Below, in pieces: positions 19,547-29,355 of a DNA stretch of 64,000 nucleotides (position 1 is its first letter; each line of letters opens with the position of its first letter). Location: positions 62,001 through 126,000 of the forward strand of contig NZ_JAAMPU010000108.1 in assembly GCF_012911565.1 (NCBI RefSeq). The letters run 5' to 3'. A program made the position numbers and the translations under genes. The notes beneath the pieces are model-generated. The model had not been told where the DNA came from. It did no database searches and worked only from the letters and a program-made list of their open reading frames with translations. The DNA is from Flavobacterium silvaticum. Its GTDB lineage: Bacteria > Bacteroidota > Bacteroidia > Flavobacteriales > Flavobacteriaceae.

Positions 19547-19575
19547 TCGTATATTGTGGGTCTACATCAACCAAT

Positions 19576-20331
19576 ATGACGAATTTCACAGAATTATTCA
19601 CCACATACAGTAATCTGGAATTACTGCAAATAATAGATAGTCCGGATCGATACCAACCCTTGGCTGTCGAAACGGCCAAAACCATCTGGGAATCACGTCA
19701 ACTCAGTGAAGTTGATATTCAGATTGCCCAAGAAGAATTAGCTAATCTGAAACAAGAAAAAGAAAAGCAAATTCAAAAGAGAAAGGATATCGGCAATAAA
19801 ATGGAACATATTGCCGATACTGTTTTTTCTCCGATTACTATGAATCCAACCGAAAATTTAGGATTGCAGAAAATCATCAATTTCATAAGCGTTGTTTTTG
19901 GTGTCCTGTTCCTGATTGAAGTCTTCAAAAAATTTGGAATGTTGCGTTTCGTAATCAGTGAGGATCAAACCAAGTTAGACATGGAAATGATTCTTTTTTT
20001 CATGCCGCTGCTGGTCGTTCCATTGGCTACGATATTATTTTTCAGACGAAAAAAGATGGGTTGGGTGCTACTGGCTGGCTTTTTAACCTATTCTGTTTTT
20101 ACTACGGCCAGGATATTTCTTCTTGTTTGGAATATGCAACAAACAGGGTTTTCAGGTAATTCTATATTCCCCCAAGCTTCACCAGTATCTTATTTACTCG
20201 TTTTATTATTTTTTACAGGAAACCTTGTGGCCATATGTACAAAAGGAATCCGGGAAATATTTTTCATACGTTTAAAAGAAATGATAATGCTGATTGTACT
20301 TGTGGCTTTACTATCGGTATTTATAAACTGA
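19576..20331 (+). CDS. Multipass membrane protein of unknown function
   Basis: The 251-residue product has a soluble N-terminal region of about 90 residues with a charged coiled coil (about 45-80, rich in Glu and Lys) and five predicted hydrophobic helices after residue 98. The opening FTELFTTYSNLELLQIIDSP resembles the N terminus of other Bacteroidetes membrane proteins that sense or sort cargo, but no named family is recognised. It lies 29 bp after the giant surface protein and may be its last operon member. Confidence 0.65.
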   Translation: MTNFTELFTTYSNLELLQIIDSPDRYQPLAVETAKTIWESRQLSEVDIQIAQEELANLKQEKEKQIQKRKDIGNKMEHIADTVFSPITMNPTENLGLQKIINFISVVFGVLFLIEVFKKFGMLRFVISEDQTKLDMEMILFFMPLLVVPLATILFFRRKKMGWVLLAGFLTYSVFTTARIFLLVWNMQQTGFSGNSIFPQASPVSYLLVLLFFTGNLVAICTKGIREIFFIRLKEMIMLIVLVALLSVFIN

Positions 20332-20458
20332 TTTATAAGAAATCATGTTTCTGTCGATTAAACAAACTGCGAAGGCAACAATACTTCCTTAATATATCAT
20401 GATCACAAACTGCTCAAAAAACAGTGCAGTCATCCTAATACAATTAGCAAAACAACAA

Positions 20459-20986
20459 ATGAAAAAAACGACACTCTCAATTTTAGCTGTAGCAACATCA
20501 TTCTGTTTTGGCTTTGCCGTCAAATCTGTACTGACCGAAAAATCCGAAAACGAGACGGCATTAAAAAGAGCGACCGGAATTGGCGGCATCTTCTTTAAAT
20601 GTAAAGACCCGAAGAAAATGCGTGAATGGTATCAGACACACTTAGGTTTGAAAACCAATGATTATGGAGCCGTATTCGAATGGAGACAAGGTGCCGATTC
20701 ACTCAAAAAAGGATTTACCCAATGGAGCCCGTTTGGTGAAAAGACCAAGTATTTCGAACCGTCGACAAAAGATTTCATGGTCAATTACCGGGTGGCGGAT
20801 CTGGAAGCCCTTGTTGATGAACTTAAAAAAGAAGGTGTGACGATCACCGACAAAATCGAAGTCGCCGATTACGGAAAGTTCGTCCATATCATGGATATCG
20901 AAGGAAACAAAATCGAGCTTTGGGAACCGAATGACGTGGCTTATGAAAAACTCGGGAAAGAAATGGGAAGTGCGACGACGAAATAA
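20459..20986 (+). CDS. VOC (glyoxalase-like) protein with N-terminal membrane/signal segment
   Basis: The start at 20459 gives 175 residues beginning MKKTTLSILAVATSFCFGFAV, a signal-like hydrophobic segment. The rest is a single VOC domain (about 45-160) with GGIFFKCKDPKKMREWYQ, GLKTNDYGAVFEW, and MDIEGNKIELWEPN, where E in IELWEP is a usual metal ligand. VOC proteins cover glyoxalases, dioxygenases and antibiotic-binding proteins, and the substrate is not evident. The N-terminal hydrophobic segment is less common in this family. Confidence 0.8.
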   Translation: MKKTTLSILAVATSFCFGFAVKSVLTEKSENETALKRATGIGGIFFKCKDPKKMREWYQTHLGLKTNDYGAVFEWRQGADSLKKGFTQWSPFGEKTKYFEPSTKDFMVNYRVADLEALVDELKKEGVTITDKIEVADYGKFVHIMDIEGNKIELWEPNDVAYEKLGKEMGSATTK

Positions 20987-21012
20987 CTTCTGAAAAAAAA
21001 TCCATAAAAAAA

Positions 21013-21037
21013 AACCACCGCTTTTGGGGCGATGGTT
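21013..21037. terminator. Likely bidirectional terminator
   Basis: AACCACCGC (21013-21021) pairs with GCGATGGTT (21029-21037) with one mismatch, between convergent genes. An A-run precedes it, giving the minus-strand transcript of typA a T-tract. Confidence 0.65.
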
Positions 21038-21058
21038 CATTTAATTGATTGTAAGCGA

Positions 21059-22858
21059 TTAAGCGATTTTGAAACGCTTCCTGTCGGTTTCACTCAGATA
21101 GATCTTACGCAGACGAAGCGACTTTGGCGTAACTTCTACATATTCGTCTTTCTGGATATATTCCAATGCTTCTTCGAGGGAGAATTTGATGGCCGGAATG
21201 ATCCTGGCTTTATCATCTGCTCCGGAAGAACGTACGTTTGACAACTTTTTGGTTTTGGTCACGTTCACAGTCATATCGTCGCTACGCGTATTTTCACCAA
21301 TAACCTGGCCTTCGTAGATATCTTCGTTTGGATCGACAAAGAATTTACCGCGATCCTGAAGCTTATCGATGGAATATGGAATCGCTTTTCCGTTTTCCAT
21401 GGATATCAATGAGCCGTTGTTACGTCCCGGAATTTCTCCTTTGTACGGTTCGTAACCAATGAAGCGGTGAGCCATGATTGCTTCACCTGCCGTAGCCGTA
21501 AGCAATTGGTTCCTGAGTCCGATGATTCCGCGTGACGGAATGTTGAATTTCACGATCATACGGTCGCCTTTACCTTCCATGGAAAGCATTTCTCCTTTAC
21601 GGATCGTTACGAATTCAACGGCACGGCCAGAAAGATTTTCAGGTAAGTCGATGGTAAGCTCTTCGATTGGCTCACATTTAACGCCATCGATTTCCTTGAT
21701 GATGACCTGTGGCTGGCCAATCTGCAATTCGTATCCTTCGCGACGCATGGTCTCGATAAGGACCGACAAGTGCAATACACCGCGTCCGAAAACCATGAAT
21801 TTATCGGCTGAATCCGTTTCGCCAACCTTCATGGCCAGGTTTTTCTCAAGCTCTTTGGTCAAACGGTCACGAATATGGCGCGATGTAACGAATTTCCCTT
21901 CTTTACCAAAGAAAGGTGAATCGTTGATAGTGAACAACATACTCATGGTAGGTTCGTCGATTGCGATAGTCTGCAATGCTTCCGGATTTTCGAAATCAGC
22001 AACGGTATCGCCAATCTCAAAACCTTCGATACCGACAATGGCACAAATGTCACCGGCAATTACTTCAGTTACTTTTTTACGGCCGAGACCTTCAAACGTG
22101 TGAAGTTCCTTGATTCGGGTCTTGATTATTTTTCCGTCTCTTTTTACCAAAGAAATAGGCATATTCTCTTTCAGCACACCTCTTTCCAGACGACCGATTG
22201 CGATACGACCTGTAAAAGATGAAAAGTCAAGGGACGTGATGAGCATTTGTGGCGTTCCTTCTGAAACTTTTGGCGCAGGAACGTTATTGATTACCATATC
22301 CAACAAAGGTTCGATATTGGTAGTCTGGTTTTTCCAATCTTCGCTCATCCAGTTATTTTTGGCTGAACCGTAAACGGTAGGAAAATCCAACTGTTCTTCT
22401 GTCGCGCCCAATTCAAACATGAGGTCGAACACTTTTTCATGTACTTCTTCCGGTGTACAGTTTTCCTTGTCTACCTTATTGATTACGACGCAAGGCTTCA
22501 ATCCGAGGTCAAGGGCTTTTTGCAGCACGAAACGTGTCTGTGGCATTGGGCCTTCGAACGCATCGACCAAAAGGCAAACACCGTCGGCCATGTTCAATAC
22601 ACGCTCTACTTCCCCACCAAAGTCGGCGTGGCCAGGAGTGTCGATAATGTTGATTTTTGTTCCTTTGTAAGTAACCGAAACGTTTTTGGAGGTAATGGTA
22701 ATTCCGCGTTCGCGTTCCAAATCGTTGTTGTCCAGGATCAAATCTCCAGTATTCTCGTTATCGCGGAATAACTGGCAGTGGTACATGATTTTGTCGACAA
22801 GGGTGGTTTTTCCGTGGTCAACGTGGGCAATGATGGCAATATTGCGTATAGCTTCCAT
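21059..22858 (-). CDS. typA: Ribosome-associated translational GTPase TypA/BipA
   Basis: The ATG at 22858 starts MEAIRNIAIIAHVDHGKTTL and gives 599 residues, the normal BipA length. GTPase motifs are G1 AHVDHGKTT, G3 DTPGHADFGGE, G4 NKVDKE and G5 near SAKNNW. EF-Tu-like domain 2, EF-G-like domains III and V (GRGVLHLSVLIETMRREGYE) and the BipA C-terminal domain follow. The protein assists 50S subunit assembly at low temperature and stress. A TACCTTTG promoter box lies 20 bases upstream. Confidence 0.97.
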   Translation of the reverse strand: MEAIRNIAIIAHVDHGKTTLVDKIMYHCQLFRDNENTGDLILDNNDLERERGITITSKNVSVTYKGTKINIIDTPGHADFGGEVERVLNMADGVCLLVDAFEGPMPQTRFVLQKALDLGLKPCVVINKVDKENCTPEEVHEKVFDLMFELGATEEQLDFPTVYGSAKNNWMSEDWKNQTTNIEPLLDMVINNVPAPKVSEGTPQMLITSLDFSSFTGRIAIGRLERGVLKENMPISLVKRDGKIIKTRIKELHTFEGLGRKKVTEVIAGDICAIVGIEGFEIGDTVADFENPEALQTIAIDEPTMSMLFTINDSPFFGKEGKFVTSRHIRDRLTKELEKNLAMKVGETDSADKFMVFGRGVLHLSVLIETMRREGYELQIGQPQVIIKEIDGVKCEPIEELTIDLPENLSGRAVEFVTIRKGEMLSMEGKGDRMIVKFNIPSRGIIGLRNQLLTATAGEAIMAHRFIGYEPYKGEIPGRNNGSLISMENGKAIPYSIDKLQDRGKFFVDPNEDIYEGQVIGENTRSDDMTVNVTKTKKLSNVRSSGADDKARIIPAIKFSLEEALEYIQKDEYVEVTPKSLRLRKIYLSETDRKRFKIA

Positions 22859-22877
22859 GTTCAATTTTTGAAGCGGC

Positions 22878-22885
22878 AAAGGTAC
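22878..22885 (-). promoter_or_regulatory. Bacteroidetes-type -7 box for typA
   Basis: On the minus strand the sequence reads TACCTTTG, a full match to TAnnTTTG, 20 bases before the chosen typA start at 22858. This supports that start over one seven codons earlier. Confidence 0.6.
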
Positions 22886-23037
22886 GTTTTATTTTTTGAA
22901 ATTCTCGATGGAATTTGGCTATTGCAACTTTCAAATAATATTGGCTTAACAATGAGGCGAATTCTTAAGAATTAACAAGTTACGCGCTGTTTTATAAAGA
23001 ACATTGGATTGAGCACTCTTTTTCTAATACTTTCTTA

Positions 23038-23045
23038 TATATTTG
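23038..23045 (+). promoter_or_regulatory. Bacteroidetes-type -7 box TATATTTG
   Basis: TATATTTG lies 22 bases before the small ORF at 23067 and about 195 bases before the kinase start. A transcript from it would carry both. Confidence 0.5.
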
Positions 23046-23066
23046 TGTTAATCCTAAGCCAAACAA

Positions 23067-23240
23067 ATGATGACTATTGCTGCGTTGCCAACCGAAGGCA
23101 ATCGGGAACTGATAGTTGCGAAAGCCTGTGCCATTACTGGTATGGACTCCTTCGGAAAAATTCATTTTTATATAGGACCAATCCCGAAATCCCTAATTCG
23201 GCTATCCAAATTCATAACTCCAATGCTTAACCAAATATAA
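23067..23240 (+). CDS. Small protein directly preceding the PAS kinase
   Basis: A 57-residue ORF starts with two ATG codons (23067, 23070) behind a good -7 box and stops with TAA at 23238-23240, immediately before the kinase ATG at 23241. The TAA-ATG junction suggests coupled translation. The product (opening MMTIAALPTEGNRELIV) has no recognised domain. It may be a real small protein or a translated leader that controls kinase expression. Confidence 0.45.
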   Translation: MMTIAALPTEGNRELIVAKACAITGMDSFGKIHFYIGPIPKSLIRLSKFITPMLNQI

Positions 23241-26200
23241 ATGGAGTATACAACTACCGGATTACATGTGTTGATTATAGAGGGAAATCCGGCAAGCGAT
23301 GCACTCAAAGGACAAAATATGTCCGATTATTTTGACGAATCCGGTTATCATCGGGCCACTTCGGTTTCCCAGGCAAAAGATTTTGTCGACTCAGGGAACC
23401 CGGCACACGTAATTCTGGTAAATCTTGACGGTAAGGACAGTGGTATCATTGAAGAAATGACTAATCTTTCGTCCGTCGCACCACTAATCGCAATTTTAAG
23501 TTTTGAAGATAAAAAGCTGGCGGCACTAGCTGTCGAACGTGGTTTTTCCGATTATATTTTTATTGAAGACCTGACTCCGGGTTTATTGCAAAAAAGCATT
23601 GCCTTCAGTATTGAAAAATACAAACTGCACAGGCCAAATGAGGCTGAGGATTTCCGGAACCTGTTCCAGACAAGCCCGATGCCGAAATTCATTTATGAAG
23701 TAGAAACCCTTAGCTTCCTTGAAGTAAACAATGCCGCCATAGAAACCTATGGATACAGCAGGGAAGAATTTATGGAACTGACGCTGCTCGATATCAGGAC
23801 TCCCGATGAAATACCACATTTCATGCAGGCACTCAAGGATAATATCGAAAAACCTGTCGGGATTGCCAACGTCCGCCATAAAACCAAAAGCGGAAAAATC
23901 ATAGATGTTGAAGTCCAGGGAAATCCGGTTGAATTCAACGGAAAGAATGCACGCGCTGTAATTGTCATAGACATAACTGAAAAGCGGCGCATTGAAAAAG
24001 CTATACTTGCCAGCGAAGGCCGCTTCAAGACATTGGTACATGCAGGTGGCGACCTCATTGGCGTGTTGAATCCGGATGGCAAACTATCTTACACCAGCCC
24101 GAATCATCTTGCTATCATGGGCTGGACTGATGAAGATTTGAAACGACATTCACTCGAAACACTCATTCACCCTGACGATCAGGAAGAAGTGGCAACTTTT
24201 TTCAAATTGTTACCGCAACAATCCAGTTTGTATTCAAAACCATATCGTATTAAACGTGCAGATGGCAATTATATCTGGATCGAAACCATTGCCACAAATG
24301 CTCTCGATGACAGTTCCGTCAATGGTTTTGTTTTAAATTCACGCGATATCACGGCTCGTGTCCAAAACGAAGAACACATAGCCCAAATGAGCGAACGCTT
24401 TACCGCTTTATCCAATGCGACAAGCGATGCTATCTATGATTACGATTATGCCTCGAACCGTATCAGTTTTGCAGGTTCCGGCTATCATTCGTTGATTGGC
24501 CATAAGCTGCGGAATAACTCAGCCGATTACAGCTTTTTTGAATCGGGTCTGCATCCTGACGACCAGGAACGCGTAATCCGATTTATGGACAAGGCCACCC
24601 ATAGCCAAAAAAAGAATCATTACGAACTCGAATACCGTTTCCTCAAAAAAGACGGTACCTACGCCAATATTCTCGATAGGTTCGAAATCTTACGCAATAA
24701 CACACGTGCCGTTCGGAAAGTGGGTGCCATGCAGGATATCAGTGCCCGCAAGTTCCAGGAAACCATCCTTAATTTTGAGAAGGACATCTATCAGGCGAAT
24801 GCCAACCCGAAAATTGGTTTTGAGGGAGCCATAGAAAAAATGATCCGCTCGCTTTGTAAATTAATTACGCATGCCTACTGTGGAATCCTGACATTGGAAG
24901 AAAACGGAACGGTTGGTTTTATGTCCGGCAATGACCATGTTGAACAATTCAGCAAAAGCATCCTCGGGAAAAAAGCATCGGAAAATCCCCATCCGTTGAG
25001 CAACGTATTATCAAGCGGCAAAAAAGTCATCATACAGGATTTTGAATCAGATGCGCGATGGAAAGATTTCTCGGAATTCGCCCGCAAAAACAATACACAG
25101 TCACTCTGGTCATTCCCTGTACGCAAATCTTCCGGTAAAATAATCGGAAGCATAAATGCCCTGTTTAAAAATACCAGGATTCCGCAAAGCCAGGAAATAA
25201 CGCTTATTGAACGAGCGGCCAACCTTTTAGGCGTTTTGTTCGACAGCAGGCTTGCCCATATTGAAACAGATCGCGCCAAAGAACGATACGATATTGTAGC
25301 AAAAGCAACAAGCGACACTATTTGGGACTGGAATATCAAGGATGATAAATTCGAGTGGAATAAAGGAATACGCGGCGTTTTTGGTTACAAGCGAAATGAG
25401 GTTGGCGACACATCATCATGGTGGTTTGACCGGATTCACCCGGAAGACAGTATCCGGATGTCGGTCAAATTATATTCGTTCCTCGAACAAAAAACCGAAA
25501 AATGGCAGGATGAATACCGATTTGCAACTGCTGACGGAAGTTATAAATACGTATACGACAGGGCCTTTTTGGTAAAAGATGCCAATGGAAAAGCGATACG
25601 GATGATTGGTGCCATGCAGGACATTACACGCCAAAAGGCCGAAGAACAACGCTTGAAACTCCTTGAGACCGTAATCACGCAAATGAAGGATGCGGTTATC
25701 ATTACAGAAGCCGGCAGAAATAGTGATTCCATTCCAAAAATATTATTTGTTAACCCTGCTTTCACGGCAATGACGGGCTATTCCGCCCAGGAAGTCATGG
25801 GAAAATCACCAACGGTCTTCCTCAATAGGAAATCCATTCACAGCCATTTCCGGAAATTGATGCAGATGCTCAAGAACCGTCAGGAATTCCGGTTTGAAAC
25901 GCTGAACCTGAAAAAGAATGGGGAAGATTACTGGATGAATATTTCAATGGTTCCCATTACAAATAAAGAAGGCCATCATTCGCATTGGATTTCAATTTTA
26001 AGAGACATTACAGACGAAAAGCGCCAGGAACGTGAGAAGGAACAACTGATTCGGGAACTTACACAAAACAATAAAGATTTAAAGCAGTTTTCCTACATCA
26101 CTTCGCACAACCTCCGGGCACCATTATCGAATCTGACGGGATTGATTAATCTCATAGAAGACATTCCCGTTGATAACCCTGAACTCCGCGATATCCTGAA

Positions 26201-26744
26201 CGGCTTCCATAAGTCGACACATTTGCTCAATGAGACGATCAACGATTTAGTAAAAGTCGTGATCATCAAAGACAATCCGTCGATTCATAAAGAAGAAGTA
26301 CTTATCAAAGATGTTTTTGAAAATGTATTCAGTCAGCTTAATTTCATGATCAGCATGTATAAGCCGGTCATCAAATTGCAACTCGAACGTGTTTCGATCC
26401 TCAACATCAATAAGGCATATTTGGAAAGCATATTATTGAATTTGCTCACGAATGCCATAAAATACAGATCATCTGACCGTAAATTACGCATCTTCATATC
26501 GTCCAAAATTGTCAACGACTCCATTCAACTGGTATTTAGGGACAATGGAATAGGTATCGATTTGGAACGCAACCGCGACAAGATTTTCGGGCTGTATCAG
26601 CGTTTTCACAATTATCCTGACAGCAAAGGATTGGGACTATATCTGGTAAAATCCCAGGTTGAAAGTATGGGCGGACAAATTGCTGTTGAAAGTGCTGTTG
26701 ATAAAGGAACCACATTTACTATTACATTTAAAAAACAAACGTAA
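23241..26744 (+). CDS. Multi-PAS/GAF sensor histidine kinase with pseudo-receiver
   Basis: The 1167-residue soluble kinase begins with a receiver-like domain (about 1-130) whose acidic pocket reads IIEGN and whose phosphoacceptor position is Asn (VILVNLDGKD). It is therefore probably not phosphorylated there. PAS domains follow (about 135-250, 258-375, 385-505), a GAF domain (about 515-665), two more PAS domains (about 675-925), HisKA with H956 in SHNLRAPLSN, and HATPase (DNGIGIDLERN, GLGLYLVKSQVE). No transmembrane segment is seen, so it senses cytoplasmic signals. The receiver gene 27 bp downstream is its likely partner. Confidence 0.94.
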   Translation: MEYTTTGLHVLIIEGNPASDALKGQNMSDYFDESGYHRATSVSQAKDFVDSGNPAHVILVNLDGKDSGIIEEMTNLSSVAPLIAILSFEDKKLAALAVERGFSDYIFIEDLTPGLLQKSIAFSIEKYKLHRPNEAEDFRNLFQTSPMPKFIYEVETLSFLEVNNAAIETYGYSREEFMELTLLDIRTPDEIPHFMQALKDNIEKPVGIANVRHKTKSGKIIDVEVQGNPVEFNGKNARAVIVIDITEKRRIEKAILASEGRFKTLVHAGGDLIGVLNPDGKLSYTSPNHLAIMGWTDEDLKRHSLETLIHPDDQEEVATFFKLLPQQSSLYSKPYRIKRADGNYIWIETIATNALDDSSVNGFVLNSRDITARVQNEEHIAQMSERFTALSNATSDAIYDYDYASNRISFAGSGYHSLIGHKLRNNSADYSFFESGLHPDDQERVIRFMDKATHSQKKNHYELEYRFLKKDGTYANILDRFEILRNNTRAVRKVGAMQDISARKFQETILNFEKDIYQANANPKIGFEGAIEKMIRSLCKLITHAYCGILTLEENGTVGFMSGNDHVEQFSKSILGKKASENPHPLSNVLSSGKKVIIQDFESDARWKDFSEFARKNNTQSLWSFPVRKSSGKIIGSINALFKNTRIPQSQEITLIERAANLLGVLFDSRLAHIETDRAKERYDIVAKATSDTIWDWNIKDDKFEWNKGIRGVFGYKRNEVGDTSSWWFDRIHPEDSIRMSVKLYSFLEQKTEKWQDEYRFATADGSYKYVYDRAFLVKDANGKAIRMIGAMQDITRQKAEEQRLKLLETVITQMKDAVIITEAGRNSDSIPKILFVNPAFTAMTGYSAQEVMGKSPTVFLNRKSIHSHFRKLMQMLKNRQEFRFETLNLKKNGEDYWMNISMVPITNKEGHHSHWISILRDITDEKRQEREKEQLIRELTQNNKDLKQFSYITSHNLRAPLSNLTGLINLIEDIPVDNPELRDILNGFHKSTHLLNETINDLVKVVIIKDNPSIHKEEVLIKDVFENVFSQLNFMISMYKPVIKLQLERVSILNINKAYLESILLNLLTNAIKYRSSDRKLRIFISSKIVNDSIQLVFRDNGIGIDLERNRDKIFGLYQRFHNYPDSKGLGLYLVKSQVESMGGQIAVESAVDKGTTFTITFKKQT

Positions 26745-26771
26745 CTTAGTGGTGCCAACTAATGCGCGCTT

Positions 26772-27164
26772 ATGCTGAATAAAATACTTTGCGTCGATGA
26801 CGATCCCATCACGTTGATGCTATACAAAATGGTCGTTTCAAAATCTGGTTTTTCAAGCCATGTAGATACGGCTCACAACGGAGAAGAAGCTTTACATTAT
26901 TTAGATAAACTCCTTGAACAGAACGAAGATTACCCACACCTGATTTTTCTAGACCTGAATATGCCGGTTATGAGCGGATGGGAATTCCTCGATTTGTTTA
27001 CCCGTGAAAAATATGTACACTTTCCGGAATGCAAGGTGATTGTTTTATCGTCCACTATTGACCCAGCTGATATAGAGAAGTCTAAATCTTACCCGATGGT
27101 CATTGGCTTCAGGTCAAAACCTATTTCTAAGGAGATGCTGTCTGAACTCGCTCATTTGAGTTGA
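26772..27164 (+). CDS. Single-domain response regulator
   Basis: A stand-alone receiver of 130 residues: acidic pocket D9/D10/D11, phosphoacceptor D61 in LIFLDLNMPVMSGWE, conserved Ser/Thr near VLSS and Lys in RSKP. It has no output domain, so it works by protein contact, phosphorelay or as a phosphate sink. It is encoded 27 bp after the multi-PAS kinase and followed by a terminator. The Hpt protein at 53483-53827 could be a relay partner, though they are far apart. Confidence 0.93.
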   Translation: MLNKILCVDDDPITLMLYKMVVSKSGFSSHVDTAHNGEEALHYLDKLLEQNEDYPHLIFLDLNMPVMSGWEFLDLFTREKYVHFPECKVIVLSSTIDPADIEKSKSYPMVIGFRSKPISKEMLSELAHLS

Positions 27165-27184
27165 TTTGCCGGAAATCATAAATA

Positions 27185-27216
27185 AAAAAAGCTCCGTTAG
27201 TGACGGAGCTTTTTTA
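27185..27216. terminator. Bidirectional terminator
   Basis: AGCTCCGT (27190-27197) and ACGGAGCT (27203-27210) are flanked by A-run and T-run, serving the regulator gene (+) and rpsT (-). Confidence 0.92.
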
Positions 27217-27234
27217 TTCAGTATGTAAAACTAA

Positions 27235-27489
27235 TTAAGCCAGTTTAGCAACGTGACGCGTTAGTTTTGATTTCAGGTTGGCTGCTTTATTATCGTGGAT
27301 GATATTTTTCTTAGCCAATTTATCGATCATTGAAATTACAGCAGACAGTTTACCAGCCGCATCGTTTTTTTCTGTAGCCAAACGAAGTGCCTTGATCGCG
27401 TTACGGGTAGTCTTATGCTGGTAACGGTTCAACACCCTTTTCTTTTCGTTGCTTCTGATTCTCTTTAAAGCTGACTTATGATTTGCCAT
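27235..27489 (-). CDS. rpsT: 30S ribosomal protein S20
   Basis: The 84-residue basic protein has the S20 signature: MANHKSALKRIRSNEKKRVLN at the N terminus, TRNAIKAL, and the C-terminal helix KNIIHDNKAANLKSKL. It binds 16S rRNA early in small-subunit assembly. Two tRNA-Glu genes lie just upstream on the same strand. Confidence 0.98.
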   Translation of the reverse strand: MANHKSALKRIRSNEKKRVLNRYQHKTTRNAIKALRLATEKNDAAGKLSAVISMIDKLAKKNIIHDNKAANLKSKLTRHVAKLA

Positions 27490-27519
27490 TTTCTTTTCTT
27501 AACTAGTGTTATTATTTTG

Positions 27520-27591
27520 TAGTCCGTAGGGGAATCGAACCCCTGTTACCAGGATGAAAACCTGGCGTCCTAACCCCTAGACGAACGGACC
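27520..27591 (-). tRNA. tRNA-Glu (UUC)
   Basis: The minus strand folds into a full cloverleaf: acceptor GGTCCGT with ACGGACT, D-arm, anticodon stem CCAGG/CCTGG with loop TTTTCAT (anticodon TTC), and T-arm AGGGG-TTCGATT-CCCCT. The CCA end is not encoded. It is 72 bases long and nearly identical to the copy 34 bases upstream. Confidence 0.96.
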
Positions 27592-27625
27592 TTCATCCTT
27601 TCCTTGTGTCCATCTAAGAACTTTG

Positions 27626-27697
27626 TAGCCCGTGGGGGAATCGAACCCCCCTTACCAGGATGAAAACCTGGCGTCCTAACCGATAGACGAACGGGCC
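27626..27697 (-). tRNA. tRNA-Glu (UUC), second copy
   Basis: The cloverleaf has acceptor GGCCCGT with ACGGGCT, the same anticodon arm as the neighbouring copy (loop TTTTCAT) and T-arm GGGGG-TTCGATT-CCCCC. The two copies differ in acceptor, D-loop and T-stem, with compensatory changes, so both look functional. Confidence 0.96.
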
Positions 27698-27769
27698 TTA
27701 CTCTATTGCGGATGCAAAAATACAACTATTTTTTATTCGCGCAATAGTCAGTCAAACTTTTTTAAAAAT

Positions 27770-29248
27770 TTAATAGGCCTTTGCGAAAAGCACACGCTTA
27801 TTTGACGGTTTTCCAGAGTACACACAAGCGCCGGATTCCTCCTTCGCATCAAGCGGAATGCAGCGTATCGTGGCTTTAGTCAATTCTTTAATGACTTCTT
27901 CTGTTTCCGGAGTTCCATCCCAATGAGCAGATATAAATCCACCTTTGGTTTCAAGCAAATCTTTAAATTCATCAAAGTTATTTACTTCGGTGATGTGAGA
28001 TTCGCGATAATCAAATGCTTTGGTAAACAGATTTTTCTGAATTTCGTCAAGCAATCCTTTCAAATAAGCGGCAATTCCTTCTTTAGAAACAGACTCTTTT
28101 GTAAATGTATCTCGTCTTGCAACTTCAAAGGTTCCGTTTTCTAAATCTTTCGGACCGATAGCGACACGTAATGGCACACCTTTAAGCTCATATTCGTTGA
28201 ATTTGAAACCCGGCGATTGTGTAGTCCGATCGTCATATTTGACAGATACGCCTAGTTTACGTAATTCAGCCATCAGGTTTTTTACTTCGGACCCAATCTG
28301 CTCCAATTGCTCCTCGGTTCTGTGAATAGGGACGATGACAACCTGTATTGGCGCAAGATTCGGCGGAAGCACCAATCCTTTGTCATCGGAATGCGTCATG
28401 ACTAAAGCTCCCATCAAACGTGTCGAAACGCCCCATGACGTTCCCCAGACATAATCCTGCTTTCCTTCGGCAGATGTAAATTTCACATCGAAAGCCTCGG
28501 CGAAATTCTGCCCGAGAAAATGCGATGTTCCAGCCTGCAACGCTTTTCCGTCCTGCATCAATGCTTCGATACAATAGGTTTCGACAGCTCCGGCAAAACG
28601 CTCGCTTTCTGTCTTTACTCCTTTGATGACCGGCATTGCCATGAAATTTTCGGCGAATTCGGCGTAAACTTCCATCATTTTTTCGCTTTCGGCGATTGCT
28701 TCAGATCTTGTCGCATGAGCCGTATGTCCTTCCTGCCACAAAAATTCGGCAGTACGAAGAAACAGACGCGTCCGCATTTCCCAACGAACTACATTAGCCC
28801 ATTGGTTTATCAGCAATGGCAAATCACGATATGATTGTACCCAGTTTTTGTAGGTTGACCAGATTATCGCTTCAGATGTTGGACGAACTATAAGCTCTTC
28901 TTCCAGCTTCGCATTCGGATCAACCATAAGTTTCCCCGGACGATCCGGATCATTTTTGAGGCGATAGTGTGTAACGACGGCGCATTCTTTCGCAAATCCT
29001 TCGGCGTTCTTTTCTTCTGCTTCAAACATACTCTTAGGTACGAAAAGCGGGAAATATGCGTTAGAATGTCCGGTCTCTTTGAACATGCGGTCCAATTCGG
29101 CCTGCATTTTCTCCCAAATGGCATATCCATAGGGCTTTATGACCATACAACCGCGAACTCCGGAATTTTCGGCCAGATCGGCTTTTACGACTAACTCGTT
29201 ATACCATTTGGAATAGTCTTCCTGACGCGTTGTCAACTGCTTGCTCAT
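27770..29248 (-). CDS. proS: Prolyl-tRNA synthetase (short, eukaryote/archaeon-type)
   Basis: The 492-residue class II synthetase lacks the bacterial editing insertion and is of the shorter type common in Bacteroidetes. Visible motifs include [15 protein letters not shown], the motif 2 region [21 protein letters not shown], and the motif 3 region with [17 protein letters not shown]. The anticodon-binding domain and C-terminal domain follow, ending [14 protein letters not shown]. It charges tRNA-Pro in the cytoplasm. Confidence 0.97.
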   Translation of the reverse strand: MSKQLTTRQEDYSKWYNELVVKADLAENSGVRGCMVIKPYGYAIWEKMQAELDRMFKETGHSNAYFPLFVPKSMFEAEEKNAEGFAKECAVVTHYRLKNDPDRPGKLMVDPNAKLEEELIVRPTSEAIIWSTYKNWVQSYRDLPLLINQWANVVRWEMRTRLFLRTAEFLWQEGHTAHATRSEAIAESEKMMEVYAEFAENFMAMPVIKGVKTESERFAGAVETYCIEALMQDGKALQAGTSHFLGQNFAEAFDVKFTSAEGKQDYVWGTSWGVSTRLMGALVMTHSDDKGLVLPPNLAPIQVVIVPIHRTEEQLEQIGSEVKNLMAELRKLGVSVKYDDRTTQSPGFKFNEYELKGVPLRVAIGPKDLENGTFEVARRDTFTKESVSKEGIAAYLKGLLDEIQKNLFTKAFDYRESHITEVNNFDEFKDLLETKGGFISAHWDGTPETEEVIKELTKATIRCIPLDAKEESGACVYSGKPSNKRVLFAKAY

Positions 29249-29355
29249 AACTTAATTGGCACAAAAATTGTTTCGATTTTTTTAACTAAAAAGTCCGGCA
29301 AAACTAAGTAAATTTGTTAGGACAGCAATGTTCTCGACCTATAAAAAATGCTACC

